The notes under the pieces were generated by a model, which made no database searches, had not been told where the DNA came from, and saw only the letters and a list, made by a program, of their open reading frames with translations. Source: Lamellibrachia satsuma (taxonomy: Eukaryota; Annelida; Polychaeta; Sabellida; Siboglinidae). From it: a stretch of DNA of 64,000 nucleotides. The position numbers and the translations under genes were made by a program. The stretch's first letter is position 1. The number at the start of each line of letters is the position of its first letter. Of this stretch, positions 1 through 13,521 are shown piece after piece. The DNA is taken from the NCBI GenBank assembly GCA_033239005.1, contig BSQZ01000022.1, forward strand, positions 3,102,501 to 3,166,500, in the 5' to 3' direction.

Positions 1-192
1 GACGCTCGTTGACCGACCCGGGGATCTGCGACTGGAAAATCAGATCGATGGAAATGACATGTGCTTGTTTCTCACACAAAATTCTTCATCATCACTGAAC
101 TCCTTAAAACGCCACCCTCAACTGATTTAGCCTATCACGAATATGGATCATTGATGTCTAGATATGTAGACATCAATGATCATCTAGACACA

Positions 193-442
<250 letters not shown>

Positions 443-683
443 GAATTGAGGAGGGCCCTTTAAGTATTTCACCAATATAAGCATTTCACAAACGCAGTTA
501 AAAAAATTATTTATGATAATGATTATATCTAGTCTATGATTAGAGAAGGGCTATGAGATATACGTGTAATCAAACGCTGATATGGAATAATGGCAAACTA
601 GTCGCTGGTATTAGAAACCTTATAAAAAAACTAATGGTTTATAAGAAAAATGAATTAGTTAGGTTAGGTTGGTGGTATGATGA

Positions 684-822
684 ACAACAACAACAACAAC
701 AACAACAACAACTAATACTACTACTACTACTACTACTACAAATGCTGCTGCTGCTGCTACTACTACTACTACTACTACTACTAATAATAATAATAATAAT
801 AATAACAATACAACTGATAATA
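684..822. repeat. Compound trinucleotide microsatellite
   Basis: Consecutive blocks of CAA, CTA (with a few CTG) and ATA/AAT triplets. It lies just downstream of the 3' end of the minus-strand gene that stops at 913. Confidence 0.93.
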
Positions 823-912
823 ATAATAATGATAAAAAAATTTAGTAACGATAATAAAAACATACATAACAATAATAATTAAACAACGCTAACGCTAACA
901 ATAACATGTGTT

Positions 913-1311
913 TTAATACCGTAATCTGTTAGTGCCGTCGTGGAACACTACCGACCTGTGTATGGGTGGAAAGAGGACGAGCGAGGCGGCGTCCATGCGG
1001 TAGTGGCTGTAGTTGTTGTATGTGTGGCGTATGTGGTTGAAGTCGGCTACGGAACGCCGCAGTAACGGGCGGTATGTCTGGTCGGAGCGGGTCGCTCCCT
1101 CCTTCAGACGGACCACGGGGATGCGGCCTTGCGAGATCTTGTCCATGGCGCCGACACGTCGCAACGAGTCCGTGTCGAGCTGACTCCTGGATGGCACTCG
1201 CGTCAGCAGCAGTCGTCGATAGGCCCTCTCCCGCCGCGAGAGCTTCGCCGTCGAACGCCACGGGCCGGCGTCTGGCTGAATGGCGGCGGTCGGCATGTCG
1301 TCCGCACTCAT
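913..1311 (-). CDS. Small basic orphan protein, 132 aa
   Basis: An open frame of 132 codons on the minus strand, from ATG at 1311 to TAA at 913-915. An in-frame TGA lies immediately before this ATG, so it is either the true start or an upstream exon joins inside the frame. GC-rich third positions contrast with the AT-rich surroundings, which supports real coding. The product is rich in Arg, Ser and Leu, with Arg clusters near residues 25-40 and a Tyr/His-rich stretch near 90-105. I see no signal peptide, membrane segment or known domain. Two longer frames overlap it on the other strand or in another frame, but their codon use is poorer. I do not recognise the family. It could be the last exon of a larger gene. 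Confidence 0.5.
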   Translation of the reverse strand: MSADDMPTAAIQPDAGPWRSTAKLSRRERAYRRLLLTRVPSRSQLDTDSLRRVGAMDKISQGRIPVVRLKEGATRSDQTYRPLLRRSVADFNHIRHTYNNYSHYRMDAASLVLFPPIHRSVVFHDGTNRLRY

Positions 1312-1548
1312 TCAACGCGTGCCAACTCCGGCCTCGAATCGCGATCAGCGGACCTAATGCGGCGTGAACAGATCTGGCGTTAGGTGAGGGTCGGGCTTGT
1401 TTACACTCGTAAGCACATGAGCCATACACGAGTAAATAAGTCAATAAATAAATATGTAAACTAAGTTGGACAATTGTGATATTCGTAAGGCGCGTGTGCG
1501 CGTTTATGTTGTTTCGTGTGTAGCGGTATGGTAGCTAAATGATGTAGT

Positions 1549-1620
1549 ATAGCACGCACGCACGCACGCACGCTCGCTCGCACGCACGCACGCACGCACG
1601 CAAGCAAGCAAACACGCACG

Positions 1621-1685
<65 letters not shown>

Positions 1686-1762
1686 AAGACAGACAGACAG
1701 ACAGTTAGACAGACAGACAGACAGTTAGACAGACATACAGAGACAGAGAGACAGAGAGACAG
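1549..1762. repeat. (ACGC)n-(GA)n-(ACAG)n compound microsatellite
   Basis: Three adjoining simple repeats: ACGC with CGCT and AAGC variants, then GA, then ACAG with scattered point variants (AAAG, TTAG). Confidence 0.95.
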
Positions 1763-2375
1763 TGTCCAAGATGGTGCTTTGGAGATCTCCTTGCAGGGCA
1801 GCCAAGCGTGAAAGTAAAGCCCCGACATACCATGACCTGTTCGCCAGAGATGTAGGCTCTTAAGCAGCTGAGGTCTCGGATGAATAACACGAACAGTGTG
1901 GAGGGAACACGCTCAAGGCGCTGCGTCCCTCCAAAGACGACTAGTGAAGAAGCGGAAAGAAACAATTCATTGATTCCATGTATTTTAACTTATTTGGTCC
2001 ATCCACACAACACTCTTGACACATGTAGAAAAAGCAGTGAAGTCTCCCGCTGCATGAAATAGGCTAATATACCAATGTTTTGACATATTGAAACATTATG
2101 TGTTTTCCAATACGTGTACACTGAGTGTTTCCCATATAAATATTTTACTGATTAGAAAACGTGCGTCACGGTTAACTTACGGAATTAAGCGATAGCAATT
2201 ATCGTAAACGCTTCGTGGCTTCGGTGCTCGTTTTCTAAATTAGAAACTAAAAAAAAACTGTTAACCATCTTGTATACCCCCAAAACCCATCCACCGTGCA
2301 CTCACCCACCCAATCAATCTCTCGGTTACTCTCTGGCTATCTGATTAATTTCCATTCATTCATGGGTAAATATGT
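1763..2375. other. No gene seen
   Basis: AT-rich sequence between two simple repeats. I see no supported exon, RNA gene or element. Confidence 0.5.
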
Positions 2376-2637
2376 GGGTGAATGAATGAACGAATGTGTG
2401 AGTGGGTGAGTGAGTGAGTGAGTGGGTGAGTGAGTGTGTGAATGAGTAAGTGAGTGAGTGAGTGGGTGAGTGAGAGAGTGAATAGGTGAGTGTGTGAGTG
2501 AGTGAGATGGTGAGTGGGTGAGTGCTTGGGTGGGTGAGCGAGCGAGCGAACGAGCGAGCGGTCGAGTGAGTGAATGAGTGAGCGTGCGAGCGAGCGATCG
2601 AGTGAGTGAGTGAGTGAGTGAGTGAGTGAGTGAATCA
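2376..2637. repeat. Degenerate (TGAG)n tract
   Basis: About 260 bp of TGAG-like tetranucleotides with TGGG, TGTG and GAGC variants. The variation suggests an old array. The His-Ser-Leu-Thr frame on the minus strand is a by-product. Confidence 0.93.
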
Positions 2638-2639
2638 TA

Positions 2640-4645
2640 GCCACTATGTTACACAGTCAACACGTGGACCGCTGAACTATCAGTCCGGCTTCGTTGTTCG
2701 CTTGCGTTCATAAAGTTCACCCATTGTTCTCTATGTGCAGCCGACAGAACGTTTCTACAGTGTTTGTGCCCTTAAATTGTTCTACGATTGACAGTCCACA
2801 GAAATATGTGTATCACAGCCTCGGATCACCGCCTGCCTCCTTCCGCGACCCGTTCCCACCAATAATGTGCAGCCAATGTCCTTCACTTCATTCCCACTGT
2901 TCCTACAGCCTTAAGAATCTAAGACACTTACCTTAGCAGTTCATACACGACACTCCGTGCATTCACGTCCTATAACTCTAGAAACGTCCAGTGAGTTCCC
3001 GTCATTCTAGTGCCTTGTTCCTTCTGTCCTTGTAGTTCCACAGTTTCAAGCCGTTTGTACGAGCTACGAACTACCAAGTACATTATCGTCGTGGTCACAA
3101 ACCCACACTGGTCCTGGTGACGGCAGTACAGGCGCTCTACAAGCTTTATACGGCTATACAAATCCAGTTGTTGCGACTTCGTCGTAACAACTGGCACAAA
3201 AGCTTAACTCGCGGTCATTGTCCGTGAAATCAGATAACAATCGCCTGGGAACGGTCGCGGCGCAAAAGAACATACTAGTAGGTCTGTCAGACCTGTCGCC
3301 TCTCAATGTTGATACATATGTAGCAAGCAGTAATCCGCATACAGGTGTCTTTGCTCGCAGTAGATTATCCGCAGATTAACCTAAGCTGGGGTCGTGGTTA
3401 GGGTTTCTCATTGTATTTGATCAGGCTATCACGTGCGTTAATCTCACTTCTCAAATGCCTTTACTTCACACGGACTTAACCCATTTGACTTAGTACACGA
3501 GCAATATTCAACGCTTTTCTTTCGTCTTTAGTGAAAAGTATATTTGTGGTCTAACCGCTGCACTCGACAGGCCGTGTGGTGAAGATCGTTTTTACGAGTA
3601 ATGGGTCAATATTACTCCTTTGTGTGCGACAAACTGGCATTACAACAATTGCAACTATTTCCCTCCTCAACATAGTTACACGATAACCGTGTAGTGTACA
3701 AAACGTCACACGCGTAGTGCTACGGCGGTCTCTCGGTTTATATGGAACATGTCGGGACTTGGCCAAGCTGTTCTAGATATCCGATGTTCCTTATATCGAG
3801 GTAAGATGAAGGGTGTCGAACAGTACAGAGCGGAACATGGATTTCTATGGATTCCATACAAAGAAAGATCATTGTACACAGTACTACATACACTGCGTTA
3901 ACAAAATTGTAACTTTTTATTGTATAAATTGATAATGTTTCATAACTTTATCCTGCTAATTCTTAAATTAGTATTTGCTTAAAGTGGAATTACGACCATT
4001 GTTGGACTGAGCCGTTTCTTTGCTAATGCATGACCACTGTAATTAAGTATCTACCGGTTTTATAAACTAACGCCAACTCCAAGTAACCAGTGGTTACGTA
4101 ATGATAAAACTCATAATGTTGTATTCGAATGTAGATTAGTGTCACGTGTTTCAACAGCTGCCAGAATTAGCTAACGACGTCTTACACCATTGTCGATAAT
4201 AAATAGTTTACAATCGTAGCAGGCCTTGCTGCGTGGTCGATTGAATTACGAATGCCTTAGTAACCACGTCTCAGTATCGCTAACACCAAATAAAACACGA
4301 GTCATTGATGGTCGGGTACAACGACGCGTATAAGGGAGACCGGGGGAAATGAAATATCTAATGAAAATTGTTCAAGCCAATCACTGCTTCACTTTAAGAC
4401 TCGTTGGTCCTTGTTGCGTTCATGGATTACAGTAGATCGTGATTGGAAGAACCCAATCACTGGGGATATCGTGTGGCCGGTCGTTGTTACAACAAACGAC
4501 GAGGTAAAGCTCAAATGTCAACACACGTGGTCATCGCATGTCTTTATATCTCCAAACAATCTTGCTAGATTAGCATATTTTGTTTTTAAAAATGTGTATT
4601 TTACGTGGTAACAAAGTGCCGGGGAATCAGCGACTATGAGCTGCG
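2640..4645. other. No gene seen
   Basis: About 2 kb of mixed-composition sequence. No frame shows coding-like codon use and no repeat family is recognised. Confidence 0.5.
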
Positions 4646-4646
4646 A

Positions 4647-4772
4647 GGTACTAACAAGTGGGGATAACACCATGTTGGCGGTCATTGTAGGTACTAACTA
4701 GTGGGGATAACACCATGTTGGCGGTCATTGTAGGTATTAACAAGTAGGGATAACACCATGTTGGCGGTCATT
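4647..4772. repeat. 43-bp tandem repeat, 3 copies
   Basis: Three near-identical units, each beginning GGTACTAAC or a one-base variant and ending GGCGGTCATT. They differ at a handful of bases. No open frame is associated. Confidence 0.9.
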
Positions 4773-5418
4773 TGAGCCTTTCCTTGGTTCGATAGAAATT
4801 TTGTTTAACGATTTTTAAAACTTTCACATCAAATTAGACAACCATTAACTCACCACTTACGTAAACATCTTAAAATTTGTGGAACCACATACACATACTG
4901 ACGATATCAATCTAACCAGTTGGTTCTCAGAACTTCTAGGGCACTGGTTCGTTCCACCTAATAACCACTGTGCTGTTACGCAACTTACCAGCGTAAGACT
5001 TAATATTGTAATAACTCGAAAGCCTTAATGTAATATCGTTATATTCAAACGGATTAAATCAACTCGCTTTATAAACTATGCTAATATACTTAACGCGCAA
5101 TCCATATTTAACAGGCACTCTTTATCTGGGCAATAGCAGATTATATTTCGCATAAATGGTCGGTTGAAAAACGACACCACAACGTTAGTGTCATCAAGGT
5201 ACACACGATGGCGCCACCACGTCTACGACAATCACGCCACAGAGGCGCCACAAGCACCGCCCCCTCACTGGGACCACCGCGCCGTCGTCCACTGTTGCGT
5301 CGCAACGTCTGCGTGTTGCGACAACACTTGGTGTCTATGAAGTTAACGAGCACATTGTAAGGCCCATTGACGTGTCATTGTTGTTTTGTTATTGTTTGTC
5401 CAATGTTTTATGCTCTAA

Positions 5419-5583
<165 letters not shown>

Positions 5584-6394
5584 AGTGTTATCATTGTGTA
5601 AGCAAATCATATCAAACCAACCTAACAACAGAAGCCTTATTACTTAAAGGCTACAGTTCCGCAATATGTCACAAATCCGCCACTGGCCTTACAAAATGAA
5701 GTCTGTAAAAAGATTAACTTTTAAGATTCCAAAGCTTAGACAACTTTGCGATTAGTTTATCTCTGAAATGTGATTTGCTGGTTGAACCATGTCCGGGCAA
5801 TGCACTTCATGTTGAAGACGGATGGCTTATGTATGTACTCTATTGATCGGACCGGAGTCGATCAAAGGCTAAGCGCTACTAAGGCGTTATTAGTAAACAA
5901 TAGGTGTCGCCTATACACAACCTCTCCCTGGCAATAATTATGGGTATCGCGTCGACGGCGCGACGATCCATTGTGTTGTAGGCAGGAGGATTACGATTTG
6001 AATAATGTTCAGGTATAGATGGACTTGCAGCAATCCTCCAGCTTTGTCACGACACACGGAGCTTGAAACCGAACTGGTCGCAAAGCTGAATATATACAAG
6101 TTATTCAAAAAGCCAACACCGCAATTATAGAAAATTAGTTATAACTGTTGGAGTTATGGCGTTCTTGTTGTTTTGCATGAGTTAGCGTGGTCATGGGGAG
6201 CTGATACGTCATTTTTCCCGAAAGGTAGAGCTTTGACTTTAAAAAGCCGCCTAATATAATTACTACCAACATGATTACGTTAGAATTTCAGGTTGTTTGC
6301 CTAGCTGTGCCTGCCCTTATACAACTTTAATTAGAACTGATAAGCAGACTGTTACGTGCAGTCATCGGGACCTTTGACGGTGATTAATCCACAG

Positions 6395-6638
6395 GGCTTT
6401 GTTGACAATTAATCCACAAACGATTGAGTTCGTCGTGGCACTACCACCTGGCTGGAGTAGGATAGAACAATACACCTCGCCATGCGCCAACTCGGCTAAG
6501 CGGTTCCATTGTCGTCCTTCAGTCTACACCAACGTAGGCCGGCCAACAGGCGTCACTGACCGCTGGTACAACGACCGAGCCTCGACTGATTTTAACGTGA
6601 CGGACGACGGTCAAATACACGTCGGGCCGCTTCGCTGA
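6395..6638 (+). CDS. Possible terminal coding exon
   Basis: A coding-like open stretch ends with TGA at 6636-6638 and can begin after a candidate acceptor (CCACAG, AG at 6393-6394). It has mixed amino-acid composition (Trp, Tyr, Asn, Pro, charged residues) and GC-rich third positions, unlike the AT-rich flanks. No upstream exon was identified. A GTAAGT motif follows the stop by about 35 bp but would not extend the frame. No domain recognised. It may be an exon of a gene whose other parts I could not place, or a chance frame. Confidence 0.28.
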
Positions 6639-6639
6639 A

Positions 6640-7715
6640 GGAATCTGCGTGTAAACTGTAACCGTTCCTCGGGTAAGTAACTGTGTCTACATATGTGTTT
6701 CAAGTAGTTGTCTACATACGTTGTGAGGTTTATCACGATCTGGCGTTGATCAGATTAACGTTTTCTTTGTCACGTACACAAGACGGGGGCGGTGCAAACA
6801 CGTCGATACATTTGTATACAACTGTCGAAGAAACGTGTAGTACAAAGTGGTAACGTCTTGTCACATAACACCGACTAATTAGTCTACCATTTATGTTAGT
6901 ACATCACACTATCATTTTCCTGACTGGGAAATTTAAACCTTCATTGAACGCTTGTCAAACCACAACGGGTTGTATCATTAAATATCAGTCAATAGACACT
7001 GAACATGCATTCTTTTTAGTCGGGATTTCTTTTAAAGAATGTCCATCTGGGACAAGGTCCCCAAAGAGAACCTGCTGGGAACAAAGACGCACCTTTCGTG
7101 GCAACAACGGACACAAGGTTTCTTAAAATGGCAATTAATTGCAAGGAATGTCATAAATTGGCAAAAGCGACCCGTTTGCGTCTAAGTCTGGATAATTGTG
7201 CGGAAGAAGTAACGTGTCCCTATATGAACAACATAAACATTATAATGCAGTTATAAGGGAATTTGAAGGAAATTGACGTCCATGATCAAGTTCCACAGGA
7301 ATATATTAAGAGAAAACTTTCTACTAGTTCGTAGATTTAATGTAATAAAAATGTGGCATGAACGTTGGATAGCACCATGAATGTCAACGTGGCACAGAAA
7401 CTTCGCAATGTTAAAGACCACAGTGAAGTGATGATATTTCCCTTTCATCTATCGTACGTTTGTGAAGGCAAATGATTATAATATAGTATACACTTTAATT
7501 TCACACTATGAAAGAGGGCAACCGTCTTTATCCAAGTTGAAATTGATCAAAGGTGAACACTGATCCACAATATCAGTCAGAACAGACTGGTTCATCTGAC
7601 TATGCTTAGTACGGAATGGGATATCATGCGTTGGATTAATCTTCTCAATATTTTAGTCGGACCTCAGTGCTACCAAAACGCGCAAACAGTTCATTAGTGT
7701 TTAAGAAAGTTGCGG
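6640..7715. other. No gene seen
   Basis: AT-rich sequence. No supported exon or element. Confidence 0.5.
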
Positions 7716-7716
7716 T

Positions 7717-7822
7717 TTCTATCTCAAGAGAACTTATACGGTCTCTATCTCAGGAGAACTTGTACGGTCTGTATCTCAGGAGAACTTGTACGGTCTCTAT
7801 CTCAGGAGAACTTGTACAGTGT
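7717..7822. repeat. 26-bp tandem repeat, 4 copies
   Basis: Four units containing ATCTCAGGAGAACTTGTAC, with one to three differences each. A short (TTTG)n tract follows at about 7917-7950. The stretch 7950-8780 shows no gene. Confidence 0.88.
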
Positions 7823-8789
7823 CTATTTTATGCAGTAGTTTCTTGTATTATTGTAATTATCGCATGTCGTTGTACGTTGTGTTTTCTTGTTTGTCACAAT
7901 ACGCGGTATTTTCTTGTATGTTTGTTTGTTTGTTTGTTTGTTTGTTTGCGTCGTCGACAACAATCTGCGAATGTCTAGGCTCAAACATAGTTGCCTAATA
8001 GGTACTCCATAATCAATGCCACGCATCTCGATTTTCACGTACTCGTTAAGGGCCCCTCTCAACAAGTGTGTACCAGGCCCCACATTGTTAATCCGACACT
8101 GGCTTAACAAGGTATGCTGTGTATACGGCAGTCATATTATACCGGAATAAAATACCAAGTAACATTTATTGGAAGAATTCATTGGAGCTATCTTACAATT
8201 CGAAATGCCAAACACGGACTTTTAATGGCAGCCCGAACTGGTCTCTCGCTATATGGATTCCCGATACAAGGAACAACTTCTTAAAGGAACGACTTTGAAA
8301 TCTCCATTCTGTCCAACCAAACCAATGATTTATGAATCCATTACTCATATGATTGGATCGTTTATTATGTTTGAGTAGACACAGTCCGTTGTTTGCCACG
8401 TTGTATCGTGTCAGCAGCATGGCTCCGGGGAGCCAATTATTTAAATCAGATAAACGGAATGCTAGTTTCGAGTTGGTGCCAGGCCAATTAGTTTGACGGA
8501 CGGCGATTTATGGAAACATAAGGCATTCAGTGCAGTGTCTACATCAGGAAGGTACACGGGCCACCAACTGCAGTTCTGGTTGCGTGGACTGCTATTGGCA
8601 ATACAATCACCGAATTAAAACTGCCGTTACGAGATTGTGTAGGAGCTGCTTTTGAAATCATGAACAAAACTTAACACCGCAGTCAATAATACAGCAGTTG
8701 AGATTTGTTTCGTTATTGTCATATCCCGATTAAATATCACCAACGTATAGGCAAGAACGCTGTACTAAAGTACCCAACGATTAGTAGAT

Positions 8790-10070
8790 TTGGTCAACTC
8801 TCTATTGGTTCGCTTTTCTTTCTGGATGATATTGCATTGGTTTTATTAAGAACAACCCTTTCGGACGATGCTACAACTGATCGGTATCTTCGTGAGGCGC
8901 TCCTCACGGTTCTGTTCTTGGACCATTACTTTTTACTTTTTACACTACTCCACTCAGTTCAGTTATTCAAACTCACAACTGATCGGTATCTTCGTGAGTT
9001 GTTCCTCACGGTTCTGTTCTTGGATCATTACTTTTTACTTTTTACACTACTCCACTCAGCTCAGGTATCCAATCTCACAACTCGGACCACCAGCTATATG
9101 CAGATGATACACACATTTACCTTTCCTTGGCTAGTCCGGATACAAATTGCTTGTTAAGCCAACTTAGGGATTGCCCCCATTCCACTAGATGACTGACAGC
9201 AAATTAAAACTAAATGCAAATAAAACAGTGTTTCTTATTATTGGCACACAAAAGCAGCATTGTAAACGTGATTGTTTTTGCCGACACCAACGCTGAGCCA
9301 GAATTTTACACCGGCCTTTGATAAAAATAAAAATTGTAGACAGCATATTTTATAAAGTTGTTGCTGCTTTTATCACATTCGTGACCTTCGTCGTATTCGC
9401 CGACATATGTATTTTGCTGTTGCCAAAACCATTCCAACTGCTCTTGTTAGCAGTAGACTTGACTATTACAATTCCATTTATCGTAATATTGCTCTCAATG
9501 ACATCTTGAAATTCAACGTTTGCAAAATTGTTTGGCAAGGGTAGTTACCCGGTCTCCCCGTTTATTTCTGTCAGTACCACTTCTTAGATCATTGTATTGG
9601 CTCCCTGTCCGATATCGCATTATTGTTTATTTATTTGTTATTATTATCAAGCACTTTTATCCAAGCAACCAGCATATTTACATTCACTGCTCACTCCTGT
9701 AAGACGACGGCCCAGACAGCTTCGATCATCTAATTCTAATTTATTTTTTGATCCCAATATTAAGACAAATGTCGGAACTAGAACTTTTTAAGTTGCTGCA
9801 CCGACTCTGTGGAACTCACTCCTGTTTAGTGTTAAGTCTGTAGGAAATATAATAACATTTCGCCGTAAGCTAAAAACCCACCTGTTTAAACTTGCTTATT
9901 CTCCATAGCTCCCCAGCGCACCAATCCAACTGTTTACAGCTGGAACTGCTTATCGATTATGAACTGCTTAACCCCTTTTGTTTTGGTGCGCTGTGGAGGT
10001 TGGGTCTCCCGAGGATTTTTAGCACAATAGAAGTATTTGATATATTATTATATTATCAAGTATGTGTCTC
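8790..10070 (+). mobile_element. Degraded L2/CR1-like LINE, 3' half
   Basis: Fragments of a non-LTR reverse transcriptase are readable in shifting frames. A GAPHGSVLGP version of the GVPQGSVLGP motif is followed by LLFTLY. Next comes the catalytic YADDTHIY block near 9093-9116 and a KLKLNANKT-like segment near 9200. Near 9520-9620 there is the LQRVQNCLARVV / LLRSLYWLPVRYRI type of C-terminal region, and near 9700-9790 the TPVRRRPRQLRSSNSNL and NVGTRTF segments. This order matches L2/CR1-type ORF2 C-termini. Multiple frameshifts and internal losses show it is dead. The endonuclease and N-terminal RT are absent, as expected for a 5'-truncated copy. The end near 10070 is approximate. Confidence 0.85.
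8873..9076 (+). repeat. 102-bp tandem duplication inside the LINE RT
   Basis: Two copies of a 102-bp segment, starting with ACAACTGATCGG at 8873 and 8975, both spanning the GxPHGSVLG...LLFTLYTTPLSS region. The unit is 34 codons, so the duplication keeps the frame. The copies differ at several bases. Confidence 0.9.
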
Positions 10071-10644
10071 TGTATTTTGAGTGTGGCGCTACATTTACTT
10101 GTATTTCTTTCTGCGAGTGCGTCCAGTGTCACGGTGGTGTGTGTATTTGTCGGAACACTCATTCTAATGTTTTCTCTTCGTCCAGATATCATGGACGATT
10201 CTGTTTAACGTTGCGGACGTGGATCTAGATAACATATTGTACTGTGCAGCGGAATCAACGTCATACAATTGTTGGTTATGAAGTACGGGTTATAACTGAC
10301 ATCTGCCGACAGTCTTGTTGCAGCTCGCTTCAAGCACGAATAGTGGAAGAAACCATCACCAGAGAAGGCTCTTGGTGGCTCGCATGGTGCTAACATGACT
10401 GCCGCGGTATTCTCGTCGTAACGCGCTGTACGGTCTCAAGACGTACTGCATTTGAATCGTGGCTACATTTCCGTTTCTCATCGGACAATCCGACTACACT
10501 GGTAACGGTGAAACCTTCATCAATGAACCGATATCGAGGAAGCGTTCGTAATAAGAAGCATTATTAACTTCAAAGTATGTGCAAATCGTCATTCGTAACA
10601 GTAAGTCATATTCACTTTGAGTCGAGAGATTAGTCGCTGTAATC

Positions 10645-11152
10645 ATGTCCCTGTTGACGCTACCGCCGGTCTCCAATCGGTCCCTCATCAGCGGGGCGGG
10701 TTCGTCCAATCGGGGTCAGCGGATAGAGAGTAACCGTCCCAACCAGACGTCGTCGCCACGTCTGGTGAGCCTTCCCGGCACACAGACGGGACAGAAAGGG
10801 AAGTCTCCACGGAGGAAGCGGTCCAATGACGACCTCGAGTTCGACGAAGAGAAACTGCGCGCGCAACAGTTCTGGGTGGCGTGGGGCCGCCAGGTGGCAG
10901 CAGACATGCTAAAGGCGTCGATGGAGGTTAGTAAGAAGCATCACGATTGTCATGCCATGTTAAGTTTGATTTGTGTGAAATTAATTAATAGACACAATAC
11001 GTTTAAGTGGTCATAATATTAGGATTTAATTTATGATATAGTGTTGCGCTATTGCACACTTGGTATGATGTCATTTGTAATGTAGAACTACAGGTTTCTG
11101 TGTCATTCGAACCCGCTGTTTTATTGAAACCCCGCTCATTTATTTCCTAACC

Positions 11153-11249
<97 letters not shown>

Positions 11250-11268
11250 GTGATATATATATTATATT

Positions 11269-11320
<52 letters not shown>

Positions 11321-12623
11321 ATTACAATTGCAAACTCACCCAAATGTAAAAAATAAAGCCGCTGCATCATAAACGTCTCAAGCTCCTTCCATTGCCTTTC
11401 AGCAGGACTCGGGAGCCACTCGAGAGCTGCTGTTTACGGGTCGGTGCGGGGATCCACCGAGGTTCCGCCGTCTCTCGGGCGGGGAGTCGGTGGCCACGGA
11501 CCTGTCTCTCCTCACCTGTTCGACGGGCGCCGCCCAGCCCTCGGTCCGGTCCTCCCAACAACGCCGACAGCCGCTCAGCAAGAGCGGCAGCACGTCGATC
11601 ACGACACGGACAACTTCGAGCGGTGTCGGCGTCTACGCCAAGAAGGCCCGGACACCGCGACGGCTGGCGGCCAGGCGGATTTTTCGAGACGACGACGACG
11701 ACGTGACGTCAGAAGAGAGGTTCATGTTGCGCATGTGCGCCAAAACGCGCGGCACCCATGGGGTGAAGAAGGCGTCCAGCACGTATGACGTCAGACAAGT
11801 GGGTCGGCAGCGGACAGAGGGTGTGGAAGTCGGCAGGCAGACTCAGCGTTCAGAGTCCGCGCGCCTCGGGGTAGTTCGTGATGCCGAAGAGAGCGAGAGT
11901 GAGAGCGTCACGAACAGCCATGAAAACGAGAAAAGGCGGAGTCGCTCGCAGCTCAACCGGAAGACCACCATGCTCAGGTTCCGGAAGTCGTCGTCGCAGG
12001 CTTCCGAGGCCGCCTTCTCCCGGCGGGTGGGACACCGCATCCGGGCGACCGTCTTCGCCCTGGAGCTGATGACGGGGTACGGCGACAGCACGAACGTCGT
12101 CGTGGACGTCGACGGAGACGTAGGTCTCTACACGGGGGCCGACTACTCTCGCATTGCCCGCTACCCGCAGAACATCCGCGTCGCGCCGCAACTGAGTCGC
12201 GTCATACGAGCCAACATCCGGGACCGCATGGGCAAGCGACGCGTCCGACCAATTACCGTCGCCGACATCAGATCCCTGGACGGCTCATGCGCACAGCTCG
12301 GTCGCTATCAGCGCAACCTGATGATCTTCAACTGGCTTCATGACGTCGACGCGGCAGACTTCACGGCGCTGCACGAGCCGCCTATCGTTGAGCTGGAGGC
12401 CGTGCCGCCGAGGGTCCGCGACTACCCGCCTCGGTCCCCGACACAGTACGGCGGTCTCTCTCACATCAGCAGCACGACAGCGGCCAGCGAGAGCAACCAC
12501 GACTTCGACAGCGAAGATGACGAAAACCACGAAGACGGCATAGACCGCGACTACCTGGCGACTGGCAGTCAAGGAGACGGTTTCCTGTTCGACGAGAACG
12601 CTTCGATGCCATCGGAGCATTAG
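10645..12623 (+). CDS. Two-exon orphan gene, 500-aa basic protein
   Basis: Exon 1 (10645-10926) starts at ATG and ends at a GTTAGT donor. Exon 2 (11403-12623) follows a pyrimidine-rich acceptor ending TTTCAG and ends with TAG. The splice is phase 0 and gives 94 + 406 codons without a stop. A donor 4 bp later (GTAAGA at 10931) would not give an in-frame join. The protein is Arg/Ser-rich in its first two thirds, with a short acidic run (DDDDDV) near residue 190. A more ordered, less charged region (about residues 310-435) carries [13 protein letters not shown] and [15 protein letters not shown] segments, and the tail is acidic (near 460-500). No signal peptide, membrane helix or known domain was recognised. 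A possible AATAAA lies near 12816. The intron is 476 bp and mostly (TA)n. Function unknown. Confidence 0.68.
11155..11318. repeat. (TA)n microsatellite in an intron
   Basis: Two TA runs separated by about 25 bp fill about a third of the intron of the 10645-12623 gene. Confidence 0.95.
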
Positions 12624-13344
12624 CGAGATGTCGGTTCTATTCTCGTGAAGTGTATGCTAATCAAGGCTCCACAGCCCGTATTCATGAACCACTTACAAAG
12701 TTCACACAACTTCTGAGATTTCATGAGAATGATGTAAGGTTGTACTTACAAGACCACTTGTGTAATTCTTTCGGAAACGTGATAACCCTATAGTGGTTTT
12801 CTTAGTTGACATATAATAAACCAGGGGTCGCTGCAAGTAAACTTTGGAAAATCATACCACGACACTCTAACTGCGTTGGTAAGAACTACGACTCTCGTAA
12901 TAGGACCACAGTTAATGGTCAGACCAGTGAGGTTGGGTGACAAAGCGAAATGATTGACAGTGAATAAGGCAGGGTGACGCCCCAGTGATGACCGTTCAGT
13001 GAGACCTCTGACCTGACTCCGAAGCGACCACACACAGGTACAACTACCGTCAGGTAGCTGGGGCGTTACATAATCAGTGCAGTGACGTATATACACTTCC
13101 AAAGTATATAACATTTAGGTAAAGGTAAGCTTGCCTTTGGACGCGGTCAAACCTTGTGTGAAAATGTTCATTCGGATATTGAAAGAAAGCAAAAACAACA
13201 ATGCCAGAGTTGTATATGCGAGATACTTCCAAATATTGGTTTTGTTTACATGTTTATTTTTATATTTGAAATAAACATGTGTCATAATTCTCTATTGGCA
13301 TGTTAAGTTGGCAATGCTTAATCAATAAAAATGGTACATTACAA

Positions 13345-13345
<1 letters not shown>
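12624..13345. other. 3' flank, no further gene seen
   Basis: Downstream sequence of the 500-aa gene, probably containing its 3' UTR. No exon seen. Confidence 0.5.
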
Positions 13346-13348
<3 letters not shown>

Positions 13349-13389
<41 letters not shown>

Positions 13390-13521
13390 CGTGCGTGCGT
13401 GCGTGCGTGTGTGGGTGCGCTTGTGTGTGTGTGCATGTGTGCGTGTGTACGTGGGAGCGTGCGTGTGTGCGTGCGTGCATGCATGCGTGCGTGCGTGCGT
13501 GCGTGCGTGCGTGTGTGTGTT
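13349..13521. repeat. (GT)n-(GTGC)n compound microsatellite
   Basis: A GT run followed by GTGC/GTGT mixtures with a short alternating GC block at 13380-13390. It could adopt Z-form DNA. Open frames on both strands are repeat artefacts. Confidence 0.95.

Noticed and set aside
929..1444. Longer frame (171 codons) overlapping the 913-1311 gene on the same strand
   Set aside because: Poorer codon pattern and low-quality composition compared with the 132-aa frame.
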